64,000 nucleotides of DNA from the NCBI RefSeq assembly GCF_020523985.1, contig NZ_JAIVKM010000008.1:62001-126000 (forward strand), given 5' to 3'. The notes under the pieces are model-generated. The model made no database searches, was not told where the DNA came from, and saw only the letters and a list, made by a program, of their open reading frames with translations. Positions within the stretch are counted from its first letter, which is position 1, and each line of letters begins with the position of its first letter. Positions 30,179-37,962 of this stretch are shown one piece after another. A program made the position numbers and the translations under genes. Source of the DNA: Mangrovibacter yixingensis (lineage in GTDB: Bacteria > Pseudomonadota > Gammaproteobacteria > Enterobacterales > Enterobacteriaceae).

Positions 30179-30283
30179 ATAAAACGCCTGTATTTATTAC
30201 ACAGTCATTCCGGAGGCAGTCTGAAAGACATCGTGTCAATGCCGTAACAGGCAGGGAACCTTATACCCTTGAGGTAACAAATT

Positions 30284-31081
30284 ATGGAAATGAATACCCT
30301 ACAAATAATAGCCATATTTATTTTTTCCTGTATTGCCGGAATGGGCAGCGTGTTGGATGAATTTCAGACACACCGCCCACTCATCGCCTGCACCGTGGTT
30401 GGTTTGATTCTCGGTGATTTAAAAACCGGCATTATGCTCGGTGGCACTCTGGAGCTGATCGCGCTGGGCTGGATGAACGTCGGCGCGGCACAGTCTCCGG
30501 ACTCGGCTCTGGCCAGCATTATCTCGGCAATCCTGGTGATTGTCGGCCATCAAAGCATCGCCACCGGAATAGCCATCGCCCTACCAGTCGCCGCTGCGGG
30601 ACAGGTGCTTACCGTGTTCGCCCGCACCATTACCGTGGTATTCCAGCACGCAGCGGATAAAGCGGCGGAAGAGGCGCGCTTTGGGACAATCGATTTGCTG
30701 CACATCTCCGCGCTGGGCGTCCAGGCGCTGCGCGTTGCTATCCCCGCGCTGGTGGTATCGCTGTTCGTCAGCGCCGATATGGTCAGCAATATGCTCAATG
30801 CCATCCCGGAATTCGTCACCCGCGGTCTGCAAATCGCCGGCGGTTTTATCGTGGTGGTCGGCTACGCGATGGTGCTGCGCATGATGGGCGTGAAGTATCT
30901 GATGCCCTTCTTCTTCCTTGGCTTCCTCGCTGGCGGTTATCTCGACTTCAGCCTGCTGGCCTTCGGCGGGGTGGGGATAATCATGGCGCTGATTTATATC
31001 CAATTGAATCCACAGTGGCGCAAATCTGAACCGCAGGCCGCAGCCACCACGTCCACCGCCCTTGACCAGCTTGATGATTGA
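30284..31081 (+). CDS. sorA: Sorbose PTS enzyme IIC, SorA
   Basis: A 265-residue membrane protein of the EIIC mannose family: MNTLQIIAIFIFSCIAG, GLILGDLKTGIMLGGTLELI and several further helices. With SorM it forms the L-sorbose channel of the PTS. The 105-nt gap from sorB holds no gene. The ribosome site is GAGGTAA. Confidence 0.95.
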   Translation: MEMNTLQIIAIFIFSCIAGMGSVLDEFQTHRPLIACTVVGLILGDLKTGIMLGGTLELIALGWMNVGAAQSPDSALASIISAILVIVGHQSIATGIAIALPVAAAGQVLTVFARTITVVFQHAADKAAEEARFGTIDLLHISALGVQALRVAIPALVVSLFVSADMVSNMLNAIPEFVTRGLQIAGGFIVVVGYAMVLRMMGVKYLMPFFFLGFLAGGYLDFSLLAFGGVGIIMALIYIQLNPQWRKSEPQAAATTSTALDQLDD

Positions 31082-31092
31082 TGGAGCCCAAC

Positions 31093-31917
31093 ATGGAACA
31101 GAAAAAAATTACCCAAGGCGACCTGGTGAGCATGTTTCTGCGCTCCAATCTGCAGCAGGCGTCATTCAACTTTGAACGTATTCACGGTCTGGGCTTTTGC
31201 TACGACATGATCCCGGCTATTAAGCGCCTCTATCCGCTGAAAGCGGATCAGGTCGCCGCGTTAAAACGCCATCTGGTGTTCTTTAACACCACCCCGGCGG
31301 TCTGCGGCCCGGTGATTGGCGTGACGGTGGCGATGGAAGAAGCGCGAGCTAACGGAGCCGCCATTGACGATGGTGCAATCAACGGCATCAAAGTTGGTTT
31401 GATGGGGCCGCTGGCAGGCGTTGGCGATCCGCTGGTATGGGGTACATTGCGGCCGATTACCGCCGCACTCGGCGCATCGCTGGCGCTCTCCGGCAATATT
31501 GTTGGCCCACTGCTGTTCTTCTTTCTTTTTAATGCAGTACGTCTGGCCATGAAATGGTACGGGCTACAGTTGGGCTTTCGTAAGGGAGTCAGCATCGTCA
31601 GCGATATGGGTGGCAATCTGCTGCAAAAACTTACCGAAGGCGCGTCCATTCTCGGCCTGTTTGTGATGGGCGTACTGGTGACCAAATGGACCACCATCAA
31701 CGTGCCGTTGGTGGTCTCTCAGACGCCTGGCGCCGACGGCGCCACTGTCACCATGACCGTGCAGAACATCCTTGATCAACTCTGCCCTGGTCTTCTGGCT
31801 CTGGGGCTGACGCTGCTGATGGTGCGTCTGCTCAATAAAAAAGTGAATCCCGTATGGCTGATTTTCGCCCTGTTCGGTTTGGGGATTATCGGTAACGCGC
31901 TGGGCTTCCTGTCCTGA
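31093..31917 (+). CDS. sorM: Sorbose PTS enzyme IID, SorM
   Basis: A 274-residue EIID of the mannose family, with LRSNLQQASFNFERIHGLGF near the start, the conserved GLMGPLAGVGDPLVWGTLRP and C-terminal helices. The ATG at 31093 is preceded by GGAG and gives the length of Klebsiella SorM; earlier ATG codons at 31078 and 31081 overlap the end of sorA and are less likely. Confidence 0.94.
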   Translation: MEQKKITQGDLVSMFLRSNLQQASFNFERIHGLGFCYDMIPAIKRLYPLKADQVAALKRHLVFFNTTPAVCGPVIGVTVAMEEARANGAAIDDGAINGIKVGLMGPLAGVGDPLVWGTLRPITAALGASLALSGNIVGPLLFFFLFNAVRLAMKWYGLQLGFRKGVSIVSDMGGNLLQKLTEGASILGLFVMGVLVTKWTTINVPLVVSQTPGADGATVTMTVQNILDQLCPGLLALGLTLLMVRLLNKKVNPVWLIFALFGLGIIGNALGFLS

Positions 31918-31925
31918 TTATTCCT

Positions 31926-31942
31926 CCCCGGCGATGCCGGGG
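31926..31942 (+). repeat. Intercistronic hairpin sorM-sorE
   Basis: Perfect 7-bp GC stem CCCCGGC / GCCGGGG with loop GAT, 8 nt after sorM. It may protect the upstream mRNA or lower expression of sorE; a short T-rich stretch follows but no clear T run. The next 150 nt up to sorE contain no gene. Confidence 0.55.
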
Positions 31943-32095
31943 CTATTTCAACAAGTTAACCCCAGAAAATTTCGGCGTACGGAAAGGCGGCGACTGGATC
32001 TCTCCCCAGAGCGTAGATTTACTGCGTGGTCGGGATGCGTGAAGGAAGCCAGCATTGCTGTCATTCGAAAGATGAAGGGGATAGAGGTGGAAAAC

Positions 32096-33328
32096 ATGCA
32101 AACAACAACGGCCCTGCGTCTTTACGGTAAACGCGATCTGCGCCTGGAAACCTTCGAACTCCCGGCAATGCAGGATGATGAAATCCTGGCCCGCGTGGTC
32201 ACCGACAGTCTGTGCCTCTCCTCCTGGAAAGAGGCTAATCAGGGCGAGGCACATAAAAAAGTACCGGACGATGTGGCGACCAACCCGATCATTATCGGCC
32301 ATGAATTCTGCGGTGAAATTATCGCCGTCGGCAAAAAGTGGCAGCACAAATTTCACACCGGTCAGCGCTATGTGATTCAGGCCAACCTGCAACTGCCGGA
32401 TCGTCCGGACTGCCCCGGCTATTCCTTCCCCTGGATCGGCGGGGAAGCGACTCACGTGGTGATCCCCAATGAGGTCATGGAACAGGATTGTCTGCTCTGC
32501 TGGGAAGGCGATACATGGTTTGAAGGATCGTTGGTAGAACCCCTCTCCTGCGTGATCGGTGCCTTCAACGCCAACTATCATCTGCAGGAAGGCAGTTATA
32601 ACCACGTAATGGGGATTCGTCCGCAGGGGCGCACGCTGATCCTTGGCGGCACCGGCCCAATGGGGCTGCTGGCTATCGACTACGCGCTGCATGGCCCGAT
32701 CAACCCGGCGCTGCTGGTGGTCACCGATACCAATAAACCGAAACTCAGCTATGCGCGTCGGCACTATCCATCCGAACCGCAAACGCTGATTCACTATCTT
32801 GATGGCAATGACGCCAACCGCGAAACGCTGCTGGCGCTCAGCGGCGGCCACGGCTTTGATGATATTTTCGTCTTCGTCCCTAACGAACAGCTGATCACTA
32901 TGGCTTCATCGCTGCTGGCCGCAGACGGCTGTCTGAACTTCTTTGCCGGTCCGCAAGATAAACAGTTCAGCGCGCCAATAAATTTTTACGATATACATTA
33001 CGCCTTCACCCACTATGTGGGTACCTCCGGCGGCAATACCGACGACATGCGTGCCGCCGTAGAATTAATGCAGGCGAAAAAAGTTCAGACCGCGAAAGTG
33101 GTGACCCATATTCTGGGGCTGAACGCGGCGGGTGAGACGACGCTGGATTTACCGCAGGTTGGCGGCGGTAAAAAATTGGTGTATACCGCGAAAAACATAC
33201 CGTTAACAGCGCTGGGGGAAATTACCGACCCGGAACTGGCGGTGATTATGGAACGCCATCACGGTATCTGGTCAAAAGAGGCGGAAGAGTATCTTCTGGC
33301 CCATGCAGAGGATATTACCCATGATTAA
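32096..33328 (+). CDS. sorE: L-sorbose 1-phosphate reductase SorE
   Basis: A 410-residue zinc-type alcohol-dehydrogenase relative, the same length as Klebsiella SorE. It has IIIGHEFCGEIIAVGKKW in the substrate domain and LILGGTGPMGLLAIDYAL as nucleotide-binding fold. It reduces L-sorbose 1-phosphate to D-glucitol 6-phosphate. The ATG at 32096 (MQTTTALRLYGK) follows GAGGTGG; the open frame back to 31934 is not supported. It completes sorCDFBAME, so the pathway to fructose 6-phosphate is intact. Confidence 0.94.
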   Translation: MQTTTALRLYGKRDLRLETFELPAMQDDEILARVVTDSLCLSSWKEANQGEAHKKVPDDVATNPIIIGHEFCGEIIAVGKKWQHKFHTGQRYVIQANLQLPDRPDCPGYSFPWIGGEATHVVIPNEVMEQDCLLCWEGDTWFEGSLVEPLSCVIGAFNANYHLQEGSYNHVMGIRPQGRTLILGGTGPMGLLAIDYALHGPINPALLVVTDTNKPKLSYARRHYPSEPQTLIHYLDGNDANRETLLALSGGHGFDDIFVFVPNEQLITMASSLLAADGCLNFFAGPQDKQFSAPINFYDIHYAFTHYVGTSGGNTDDMRAAVELMQAKKVQTAKVVTHILGLNAAGETTLDLPQVGGGKKLVYTAKNIPLTALGEITDPELAVIMERHHGIWSKEAEEYLLAHAEDITHD

Positions 33329-33650
33329 TCGCGATGCACTACTGTGCATGTCTCTGGCCGGTCGTCCCGGCACTCACTTTCATAACTAGTTATATGAGAA
33401 GCTGGGACTGAACTACATTATCGCCGCCCGCAGCCGCGATAATGGCCTGGTGCTGGCGAACCAGTACAGCCTCCAGTTGCAGCCGCTGCCGGAAGGAAAT
33501 GCGGTGAATATTCTGGTCAACATCACCTCGCTCGGCATGTCTGGCTGCGCGGAAGTGATTGCCCTACAGGAGGTAGCGCTGTTGGTACTCCCCGGCATAC
33601 GCCCAGATGATACGCTGGTTGCTGAAGCGGCCGCATTTGCCAGAGCGTAA
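33321..33650 (+). pseudogene. Shikimate-5-dehydrogenase-like gene, deleted remnant
   Basis: The frame begins MINRDALLCMSLAGRPGTHF at 33321, overlapping the sorE stop by 8 nt. It meets a TAG at 33387 after HN, continues LYEKLGLNYI, then jumps to IAARSRDNGLVLANQYSLQL, ILVNITSLGMSG, AEVIALQEVALL and PDDTLVAEAAAFARA. This order matches the ends of an AroE-like protein of about 270 residues, with most of the middle lost. Only about 110 codons remain, so it cannot be active. Confidence 0.82.
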
Positions 33651-33656
33651 GCATAG

Positions 33657-33695
33657 CCCCCGGGTAAGGCGTCAGCCATCACCCGGGGATTTTTC
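33657..33695 (+). terminator. Terminator at the end of the sorbose unit
   Basis: Stem CCCCGGGT / ACCCGGGG with a 15-nt loop followed by ATTTTT. Its T tract overlaps the start of the right direct repeat. Confidence 0.8.
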
Positions 33696-33822
33696 CCGGC
33701 AGGCTAACACACTGTTTTTATTTGGAACCCAGTACGCAAAACTTAGGCATGTAATAACGCCAACGGGGTGAAAAGAGGAGAACAGATACGCGAAACACCA
33801 TCAATAGTTGGTGAAAGAAAAA
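33686..33822. repeat. Right copy of the ~137-bp direct repeat flanking the sorbose island
   Basis: 137 nt nearly identical to 26708-26843 and in the same orientation. The two copies enclose about 6.8 kb: rluF fragment, sorCDFBAME and the broken AroE-like gene. After it, 120 nt without a gene lead to the LysR gene. Confidence 0.93.
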
Positions 33823-33943
33823 TTCTGGCAGTACCTCAGCGCATCACGAAGGAAGAATATTTTTAAGAAAACGGTGTAAACAACCACGCTTAAAATAATT
33901 ACAGCACGCTCGCCACACAGCCCAACCCGCATCGCGCATTCAC

Positions 33944-34879
33944 TCACTGCACAAACACACTTTCCCGCACATAGCGGCGCAGCAAACCTTCGCGAATATG
34001 GCGGTGAAAACCGTCGTTATCCACCACTTTGTGCCAGTACAAGTAAGCCTTTGTTTTCAGGGCAGGCTCCGACAGGCGTAGTTTTTCCAGCCCACGGCGT
34101 TCAATGACATCGCCAGAAAATACGCACACAGAATCAGAATGGTTTATCAGTGCCAGCGCGGCACTGGCCGAAGAGGTTTTCAGGGTGCAACGCATATGTT
34201 TGATGGTTTCCCCCCAGCACTGGCGAATAACCAGGTCCAGCTGTTCACGGAACATCAGCTCAATCCAGGGGTAACGGGAAATATCACGCAACGTCACGCG
34301 CCGCCCGGCCAAAGGGTGGCCTCTGCGCACAGTGAAAAAGTGTTCCAACTCAACCAATTCACTTACACAAACATTATTCGATAAGCTATTACAGTGCCCA
34401 AAAAAGAAATCAATTTTTCCATCGTTAAGATCCTGAATACACTGATCATAGCGAGTGAACACTTCAAAGGTTACTTTCCCTTCCAGCCCTTCTTTATGGG
34501 CAAAATCATAAAACAGTAACGAGACTTCATCGATATAGACATCATCCGGCACACAAATCCGGTAAGTCTCTTTCATGGGCAGGGGTTCGGTGTCCGGTTG
34601 GTTTTTATCAAAAATCCCTTCCAGATCGGCCACCATAATTTCCAGTGTTGGATACAAGCGCTGGGCAAAAGGCGTCATCATCATGCCATGAGCAGAACGC
34701 ACCAAAAGCGGGTCATCAAACACTTCACGCAAACGGGCCAACTGGTGGCTAACAGCAGACTGCCCAATAAACAACTGAGTGGCCGCTTTACTGACCTGGC
34801 GGGTTTTCAGCAAAAAATACAATGTGACTAATAAATTGACGTCATATTTAATGACTTTCGCAAGGTTACTTTGCAACAT
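33944..34879 (-). CDS. LysR-family transcriptional regulator
   Basis: A 311-residue LysR-type regulator. The winged helix-turn-helix is at about 13-70 (NLLVTLYFLLKTRQVSKAAT, then SAVSHQLARLREVFDDPLLV), followed by a periplasmic-binding-like effector domain with RICVPDDVYI and SVCVFSGDVIERR. The N-terminus (DVNLLVTLYFLLKTRQVSKA) resembles the NodD/LeuO subgroup. No clear target gene: the neighbour on one side is the sorbose island edge and on the other a LuxR-type gene on the same strand. Effector unknown. Confidence 0.85.
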   Translation of the reverse strand: MLQSNLAKVIKYDVNLLVTLYFLLKTRQVSKAATQLFIGQSAVSHQLARLREVFDDPLLVRSAHGMMMTPFAQRLYPTLEIMVADLEGIFDKNQPDTEPLPMKETYRICVPDDVYIDEVSLLFYDFAHKEGLEGKVTFEVFTRYDQCIQDLNDGKIDFFFGHCNSLSNNVCVSELVELEHFFTVRRGHPLAGRRVTLRDISRYPWIELMFREQLDLVIRQCWGETIKHMRCTLKTSSASAALALINHSDSVCVFSGDVIERRGLEKLRLSEPALKTKAYLYWHKVVDNDGFHRHIREGLLRRYVRESVFVQ

Positions 34880-34954
34880 CCTGGTTCTCCCGCTGGCATC
34901 AGTTCGTCACGCATCCAACATCATTTTAGGCCCGAAATGCACCACTGCGCAGAC

Positions 34955-35617
34955 TTACATAAGAAACGCCTCATACTGCTGAATATCCGTTGTAACGGGT
35001 ACAGTCGTTTTGGCAACATTCCCGGTTAAAATACTTTCCATACAAAAATAGACATGTAAGCCAGCCAGTGTATCAACACCCAATTTATTCATCAGGCTGC
35101 GTTTATGGCGACTAACCGCTTTATTACATATGCCGAGCACACGACCAATCAACCGGTGGTCATACCCTTTCAGCATCAGTTTAAGTACCGTATTTTCTGT
35201 TGGGCTCAACAACCCCAGGGCCGACCCATGTTCCGATACGCGACCACTTTCGCTTTGAATCGCCAGGCTTCCTGAAATTGCCAAAGAAGGCAATGAGTTA
35301 ACCACACCAGTCAGCTTGCTGCGAATAGCCTCTACCGACCAGGTACTATCGATACAAATCAAGCGGCTGCCCAGTAATTCCAGGTATTCTTTACAGCGAA
35401 ACACGCCCATATCTGTAGCGCTTACCATAATAACCACCATAGATGGGTTATCATTAATATAGCTAATTGTTTGGTGGGTTTTATCGGAGTAAGACATCCC
35501 CATACTGCAAACAAATACCGGAGTGGTACACAGCTGAATATTTTGGGTTAGTTCCTGTAACAGCGTGGTCACCCCATGCGCTGCCAGTGAACCATCATCA
35601 AATAGATTAAGCAACAT
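34955..35617 (-). CDS. LuxR-family transcriptional regulator
   Basis: A 220-residue protein when started at ATG 35617 (MLLNLFDDGSLAAHG...), which places a receiver-like fold at the N-terminus; a GTG at 35671 would add 18 residues. The C-terminal LuxR helix-turn-helix lies at about 147-200 (LLSPTENTVLKLMLKGYDHR and then KAVSRHKRSLMNKLGVDTL). The receiver lacks an obvious phosphorylation site, like the capsule and fimbria regulators of enterobacteria. Its architecture parallels the regulator at 7109-7696. Target unknown. Confidence 0.75.
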   Translation of the reverse strand: MLLNLFDDGSLAAHGVTTLLQELTQNIQLCTTPVFVCSMGMSYSDKTHQTISYINDNPSMVVIMVSATDMGVFRCKEYLELLGSRLICIDSTWSVEAIRSKLTGVVNSLPSLAISGSLAIQSESGRVSEHGSALGLLSPTENTVLKLMLKGYDHRLIGRVLGICNKAVSRHKRSLMNKLGVDTLAGLHVYFCMESILTGNVAKTTVPVTTDIQQYEAFLM

Positions 35618-36114
35618 AGAATGTATTAAGACCTTTCTCAAGAAGATTATTGTGAAATTTATCACGCACACTTTTTAGTCTAAAAACAATAAATATTAAT
35701 AAGCATTATTAACCGAATTAATAACCCAAAGGATTCAAATGAATGGCAATAATAAGGCCTGTTATTTCTTTTCATTTAAATAATGGAAATCACCGAAGTA
35801 CAATTAGTAAATAATGCAGGGAATTAATTATTCCCAATAAATGAGCATACTGAGAATATAATAAATCTCTGGTTAAATTAGTGTGTTAACTTACCTACCA
35901 TAGGCGATGCATTCCCCTGGAGTGTGTACTCTGGGGTTAGCAGGTGAATGTCTACTGATTCTGAATACATCTCAGGTAACAAAACCCCCGCACTACGATG
36001 AAATACAAGAAATAAATTACAAAACGGTGATAACTCACCAGCCTGGTGCTATACCTTTTTATTGAGTGGCCTGTAGCAGGTGCTTATACGAAAAATAACC
36101 GGGTGCTTACCGCA
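35618..36114. other. AT-rich intergenic region upstream of the K+ channel gene
   Basis: About 500 nt with long AT stretches and an imperfect hairpin CCCCTGGAGT-GTGT-ACTCTGGGG near 35912-35938. It probably holds the divergent promoters of the luxR-type gene and the channel gene. I could not place -10 and -35 boxes firmly, and no RNA gene is evident. Confidence 0.45.
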
Positions 36115-36546
36115 ATGGAAACACCTCACATTAACCTCTATTCAGGTTTGGGTATGATTAAACAATTCTATTACCTGGTCTTTCTTATCGCGATTTTAAT
36201 GCTAATGCATTCAATCTGGACGTTACTGATGCTACGCATCAAGCCCGGCGATAAAAAACATACTCCCCGAGAACTGTTCCGGCTGTTTCTGGTACTGGTT
36301 TCCGTATTATTAATCCACAGCCTTGAAGCCGGGATATTTGCCATTTTTTATACCGTTGAACACGCGCTGCCTAATTTTGAAACCGCCATGTACTTTTCTC
36401 TGACCAGTTATGCCACCGTCGGTTACGGTGATGTGCTGTTACCAATGGAATTCCGCCTGACAGGTGCCGCTGAGGGCCTGATAGGAACACTGATGGTCAG
36501 TTGGACAGTAGCGGTGCTTATCCGGCTATTTCAGAAAACCGAATAA
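36115..36546 (+). CDS. Two-helix potassium channel
   Basis: A 143-residue ion-channel protein. A first membrane helix at about 15-40 (YLVFLIAILMLMHSIWTLLM), a second hydrophobic stretch (LFLVLVSVLLIHSLEAGIFA), then the pore helix and selectivity filter SYATVGYGD and a last helix GLIGTLMVSWTVAVLIRLF. TVGYGD is the K+ filter. No regulatory RCK domain follows, unlike Kch. The start at 36115 (METPHINL) has no strong ribosome site, and ATG 36154 (MIKQFYYL) is an alternative. Physiological role unknown. Confidence 0.82.
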   Translation: METPHINLYSGLGMIKQFYYLVFLIAILMLMHSIWTLLMLRIKPGDKKHTPRELFRLFLVLVSVLLIHSLEAGIFAIFYTVEHALPNFETAMYFSLTSYATVGYGDVLLPMEFRLTGAAEGLIGTLMVSWTVAVLIRLFQKTE

Positions 36547-36566
36547 GCATCGCCAACTCATCCGCG

Positions 36567-36986
36567 TTAATGCGAGACCGGGCGTAGGGTGCCTGCCAGC
36601 CACATCCCCACCAGCATCGCGAGGGTAAACAATACGCCTTTCAGATAACCGGCCCCAACCAGCACCAGAGCAGGCCCTGGGCAAATACCGGCCAGGCCCC
36701 AGCCCAGGCCAAAAATAACCGCGCCAATGAACAAGTTTTTATCCAGCGTGCGGCGGGTAGGTAGCGAAACCGGCCCGCCACAAATCGCAGTTTTACGCCG
36801 TTTTGCCAGGCTAAAACCCACAACCCCAACCGCGATAGCCCCAGCCATTACCAGCGCCAGCGAAGGGTCCCATGGGTGAGCCAGGTCCAGAAATCCCTTC
36901 ACTTTCGCCGGGTTAGCCATACCACTAACCAAAAGCCCCAGGCCAAATACCAGGCCCGCAATAAACGAAACGAGAATCCGCATCAT
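36567..36986 (-). CDS. YeeE/YedE-family membrane protein, second half-type (DUF6691)
   Basis: A 139-residue membrane protein with about four helices. It starts MMRILVSFIAGLVFGLGLLV and has SGMANPAKVKGFLDLA and GLAGICPGPALV, features of DUF6691 proteins, which pair with a YeeE/YedE partner. The family is linked to import of thiosulfate or other sulfur compounds. The ATG at 36986 follows GGGGGT and lies 2 nt after the partner's stop, so translation is coupled; the frame open above it is antisense to nothing real and is ignored. Confidence 0.83.
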   Translation of the reverse strand: MMRILVSFIAGLVFGLGLLVSGMANPAKVKGFLDLAHPWDPSLALVMAGAIAVGVVGFSLAKRRKTAICGGPVSLPTRRTLDKNLFIGAVIFGLGWGLAGICPGPALVLVGAGYLKGVLFTLAMLVGMWLAGTLRPVSH

Positions 36987-36988
36987 CT

Positions 36989-37420
36989 TTACCCCCGAAG
37001 CAAACCCAATAATGTTGCCGTTGCAAAACCCACCGCCATAAACGTGAGCGTTGCAGCCAGTGAACGTGGTGAAAAACGCGATAACCCACACACCCCGTGC
37101 CCACTCGTGCAGCCGGAACCTAAACGCGTCCCCACACCAACCAATAACCCGGCAATAAGAATAAGAGGCGTGGAGGCCGCAAGGCTGATGTCCGGCAAGG
37201 GTAAGAAACACACATACAACACGGGCGCGCCAATCAGGCCCAGTAGAAATGCAATACGCCAACCTTCAGTACGTGTCTCCCGCTGCAACATGCCGCCAAG
37301 AATGCCGCTGATTCCGGCTATACGCCCACAAAACAGGATCAACACAACCGCCGCCAGGCCAATCAGCAACCCACCACTGAAACTGGTAACCGGCGTGAAC
37401 TGTGCAAAATTAATCGTCAT
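36989..37420 (-). CDS. YeeE/YedE-family membrane protein, first half-type
   Basis: A 143-residue membrane protein with about four helices. The diagnostic motif GVGTRLGSGCTSGHGVCGLS contains the cysteines and histidine that guide the sulfur substrate in this family. It is the partner of the DUF6691 gene that follows; together they correspond to one full-length YeeE-like channel. The ATG at 37420 has GGAGTACC upstream. Co-transcribed with the arsR-type gene before it. Confidence 0.85.
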   Translation of the reverse strand: MTINFAQFTPVTSFSGGLLIGLAAVVLILFCGRIAGISGILGGMLQRETRTEGWRIAFLLGLIGAPVLYVCFLPLPDISLAASTPLILIAGLLVGVGTRLGSGCTSGHGVCGLSRFSPRSLAATLTFMAVGFATATLLGLLRG

Positions 37421-37430
37421 TTGGTACTCC

Positions 37431-37772
37431 TTATTCCCCGCCTTTCTGGACAGGGCAGTACAGGTCATACAACGTAGTGAGTAGTGATAAAATACGTTTA
37501 TCTTCAATACGATAAAAAATTTGCTTACCTTCCCGGCGCGTTTCCACCAGTTTCAGGCGGCGCATTACGCCCAGTTGCTGAGAAAGCGTAGGCTGGTGAA
37601 TCCCCACAGCCTCTTCCAGTTGCGCCACACTGGCTTCGCCCTGGCTTAACTGGCACATCAGCAGCAGCCGATCACTGTTTGACAGGCCGCGAAGCACATC
37701 TGCAGCGCCCTCGGCCGCGAGTTTCATCACTGCATAAAAATCTTGCTGATCGTGCTCTGGCATCATTGACAT
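37431..37772 (-). CDS. ArsR-family sulfur-sensing repressor (YgaV/BigR-like)
   Basis: A 113-residue ArsR/SmtB winged-helix protein. The DNA-recognition helix is in VGIHQPTLSQQLGVMRRLKL. Two cysteines, Cys40 (LLLMCQLSQG) and Cys106 (YDLYCPVQ), match the pair that forms a disulfide or tetrasulfide in BigR, SqrR and YgaV, known sensors of persulfide and H2S. The metal-binding set of true metal sensors is absent. An AT-rich palindrome lies directly upstream. It heads the yeeE-type pair and is divergent from the reductase gene. Confidence 0.85.
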   Translation of the reverse strand: MSMMPEHDQQDFYAVMKLAAEGAADVLRGLSNSDRLLLMCQLSQGEASVAQLEEAVGIHQPTLSQQLGVMRRLKLVETRREGKQIFYRIEDKRILSLLTTLYDLYCPVQKGGE

Positions 37773-37777
37773 CCAAC

Positions 37778-37803
37778 AATATATGATTTTATATAATATT
37801 ATT
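37778..37803. promoter_or_regulatory. AT-rich palindrome, candidate ArsR/BigR operator
   Basis: AATATATGATTTTATATAAT, an imperfect dyad, lies between the divergent arsR-type and reductase genes, 6 nt from the arsR start. BigR-type regulators bind AT-rich dyads of this kind. Confidence 0.55.
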
Positions 37804-37962
37804 AAGTATAGTGTAGTCTTTCAGGCGCTGTCACGCTTTTTTCTGGTTACACGAACCAGGCTTAATCTCACCGATTATTCGGATGATCGATGAAGGATCA
37901 GCGCATTGCCCACCCAGTTGCGGGCAAATGTCGGCCTGCCCGAACAGGCTTTAAGAGAGGAT

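Noticed and set aside
31943..32851. 302-codon minus-strand ORF opposite sorE
   Set aside because: Shadow of sorE, which matches SorE over its whole length.
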